Shown here in pieces: positions 56,725-57,256 of a stretch of DNA of 57,256 bases (position 1 is the stretch's first letter; the number at the start of each line of letters is the position of its first letter). The position numbers were made by a program, and so were the translations under genes. The notes beneath the pieces are model-generated. The model searched no databases. It was not told the origin of the DNA and saw nothing but the letters and a program-made list of their open reading frames with translations. The DNA comes from Clostridia bacterium (GTDB lineage Bacteria > Bacillota_A > Clostridia > Monoglobales > Monoglobaceae): NCBI GenBank assembly GCA_017436135.1, contig JAFSDQ010000019.1, forward strand, positions 1 through 57,256, written 5' to 3'.

Positions 56725-57256
56725 TTTGTATATTGGCAGAAGTCAGTGCAGTGGTCAAAAGGCTTTGTTTGGAAGCTCTATAAAGCATCACGATACAATC
56801 ACATTAAAAATATTTCCTGCATTTATTGATAGAGATTTAAATATGGACAGATACTTCCCTGAAGCAAGACCATACATAGAAATTGAGATGAGCCAGTCGC
56901 AGTTTGCTCAGGCAATAACCTCGCTGAATATGGGTGCCGGAGTTCCGGTTACACTTCGAAGACTTCATGACCAATATATTGAACCGTGTCCGTTTGTTGA
57001 TAAAAGGGAGCAGTTCAATAATGAATTCAGAGAAGATATGAATGCACTCACAAGGAAACTCACAGAAGCGACCAAGCATGTTGAAAAGCTCATTGAGGAG
57101 AAGAGAACCTTCAACAAGGCAGATAAGGACCAAATATTATCTGCTCTTAAATCTGTAACGAGTCAGCTTGCTTCCCATTATCCATATATGTATTCAATGT
57201 TTAACGAACAGATGGACAAGACCGTAACAGAAGCCAAAGCTGAAATCGAAAGCCAT
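56690..57256 (+). CDS. conserved phage/mobile-element protein, 3' truncated by window end
   Basis: At least 189 residues, open to the end of the window. AAAAGGAG lies 9-10 bases before the ATG, within the end of the preceding gene. The N-terminus MSERIKHPSFANLYIGRSQC and the stretch IEIEMSQSQFAQAITSLNMG, then VPVTLRR and EPCPFVDKREQF, match a pattern I know from uncharacterised proteins of phages and conjugative elements (a small beta domain then a helical part). Residues about 105-150 are likely coiled coil. Function unknown. Confidence 0.68.
   Translation, partial: MSERIKHPSFANLYIGRSQCSGQKALFGSSIKHHDTITLKIFPAFIDRDLNMDRYFPEARPYIEIEMSQSQFAQAITSLNMGAGVPVTLRRLHDQYIEPCPFVDKREQFNNEFREDMNALTRKLTEATKHVEKLIEEKRTFNKADKDQILSALKSVTSQLASHYPYMYSMFNEQMDKTVTEAKAEIESH

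Larger units (their letters stand above)
51526..57256 (+). mobile_element. probable integrative/conjugative element, left part (continues past window)
   Basis: Directly after two serine tRNA genes the gene content changes from sugar catabolism to a tight rightward series of unknown genes with an ArdA-type antirestriction protein, typical of accessory modules of gut Firmicutes conjugative elements. Proteins are acidic and several share a C-terminal Glu/Gln/Met tail. No integrase, relaxase or transfer gene is seen inside the window, and no attachment-site repeat could be found because the other end is missing. The assignment rests on content and position. Confidence 0.6.

Overview
The window looks like the chromosome of an anaerobic, low-GC Clostridia-type Firmicute, probably a gut organism. 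This rests on the spoVB-like/mazG/rqcP gene block (the yabM-yabN-yabO order of Bacillus), rubrerythrin, an ETF subunit of the electron-bifurcating type, SDR-type UxuB, many AraC/RpiR-controlled sugar operons, consensus TTGACA/TATAAT promoters and AGGAGG ribosome binding sites. No taxonomic marker gene is present, so species is not assignable.

Layout. 1-8.7 kb is mostly housekeeping: a small membrane protein behind a palindromic repeat, nth, glyA-rarA, rqcP-mazG-flippase, trxA and a ClC transporter. 8.7-22.3 kb is a divergent pair of sugar operons. The leftward one has a NagB-like gene, nagA, an SGNH hydrolase and a GH20-type hexosaminidase. The rightward eight-gene one encodes an IolB-like isomerase, a second NagB-like protein, an FGGY kinase, a single-chain EtfB-EtfA fusion, a GlcD-type flavoprotein, a two-cluster Fe-S protein, a class II aldolase and a PfkB kinase. 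This operon is the best candidate for an undescribed catabolic pathway: two kinases and an aldolase feed lower glycolysis, while an ETF-linked 2-hydroxyacid dehydrogenase handles a reduced fragment. 22.3-26 kb holds a dense array of short hairpins, an RpiR regulator, and an aldo/keto reductase plus iron alcohol dehydrogenase divergent from it across a symmetrical operator.

26-46 kb is sugar-acid and modified-sugar catabolism: AraC/uxuA/uxuB/TIM-barrel isomerase; AraC with Gfo/Idh, ThuA-like and two TIM-barrel isomerases, a set resembling 3-keto-glycoside processing; then a phosphoesterase, PepD, an OPT transporter with a PqqD-like protein, another AraC, and uxaB-uxaA-uxaC with a divergent AraC. 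UxaC, UxaB and UxaA (galacturonate branch) and UxuB and UxuA (glucuronate branch) together convert hexuronates to 2-keto-3-deoxygluconate; KdgK and KdgA are not in the window. 46-51.2 kb carries a second Gfo/Idh gene, rubrerythrin and three tandem paralogues of a GH20-like TIM-barrel protein under one promoter flanked by inverted repeats.

51.3-57.3 kb: two serine tRNAs (UGA and GCU anticodons) mark the edge of what appears to be an integrative or conjugative element. It is a tight operon of accessory genes (an ArdA-type antirestriction protein, a ribbon-helix-helix-like protein and several unknowns), several ending in the same short Glu/Gln/Met tail. The element runs off the right end; no integrase is visible. 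No ABC, PTS, TRAP or MFS sugar transporter occurs anywhere in the window, although at least five sugar-catabolic units do.
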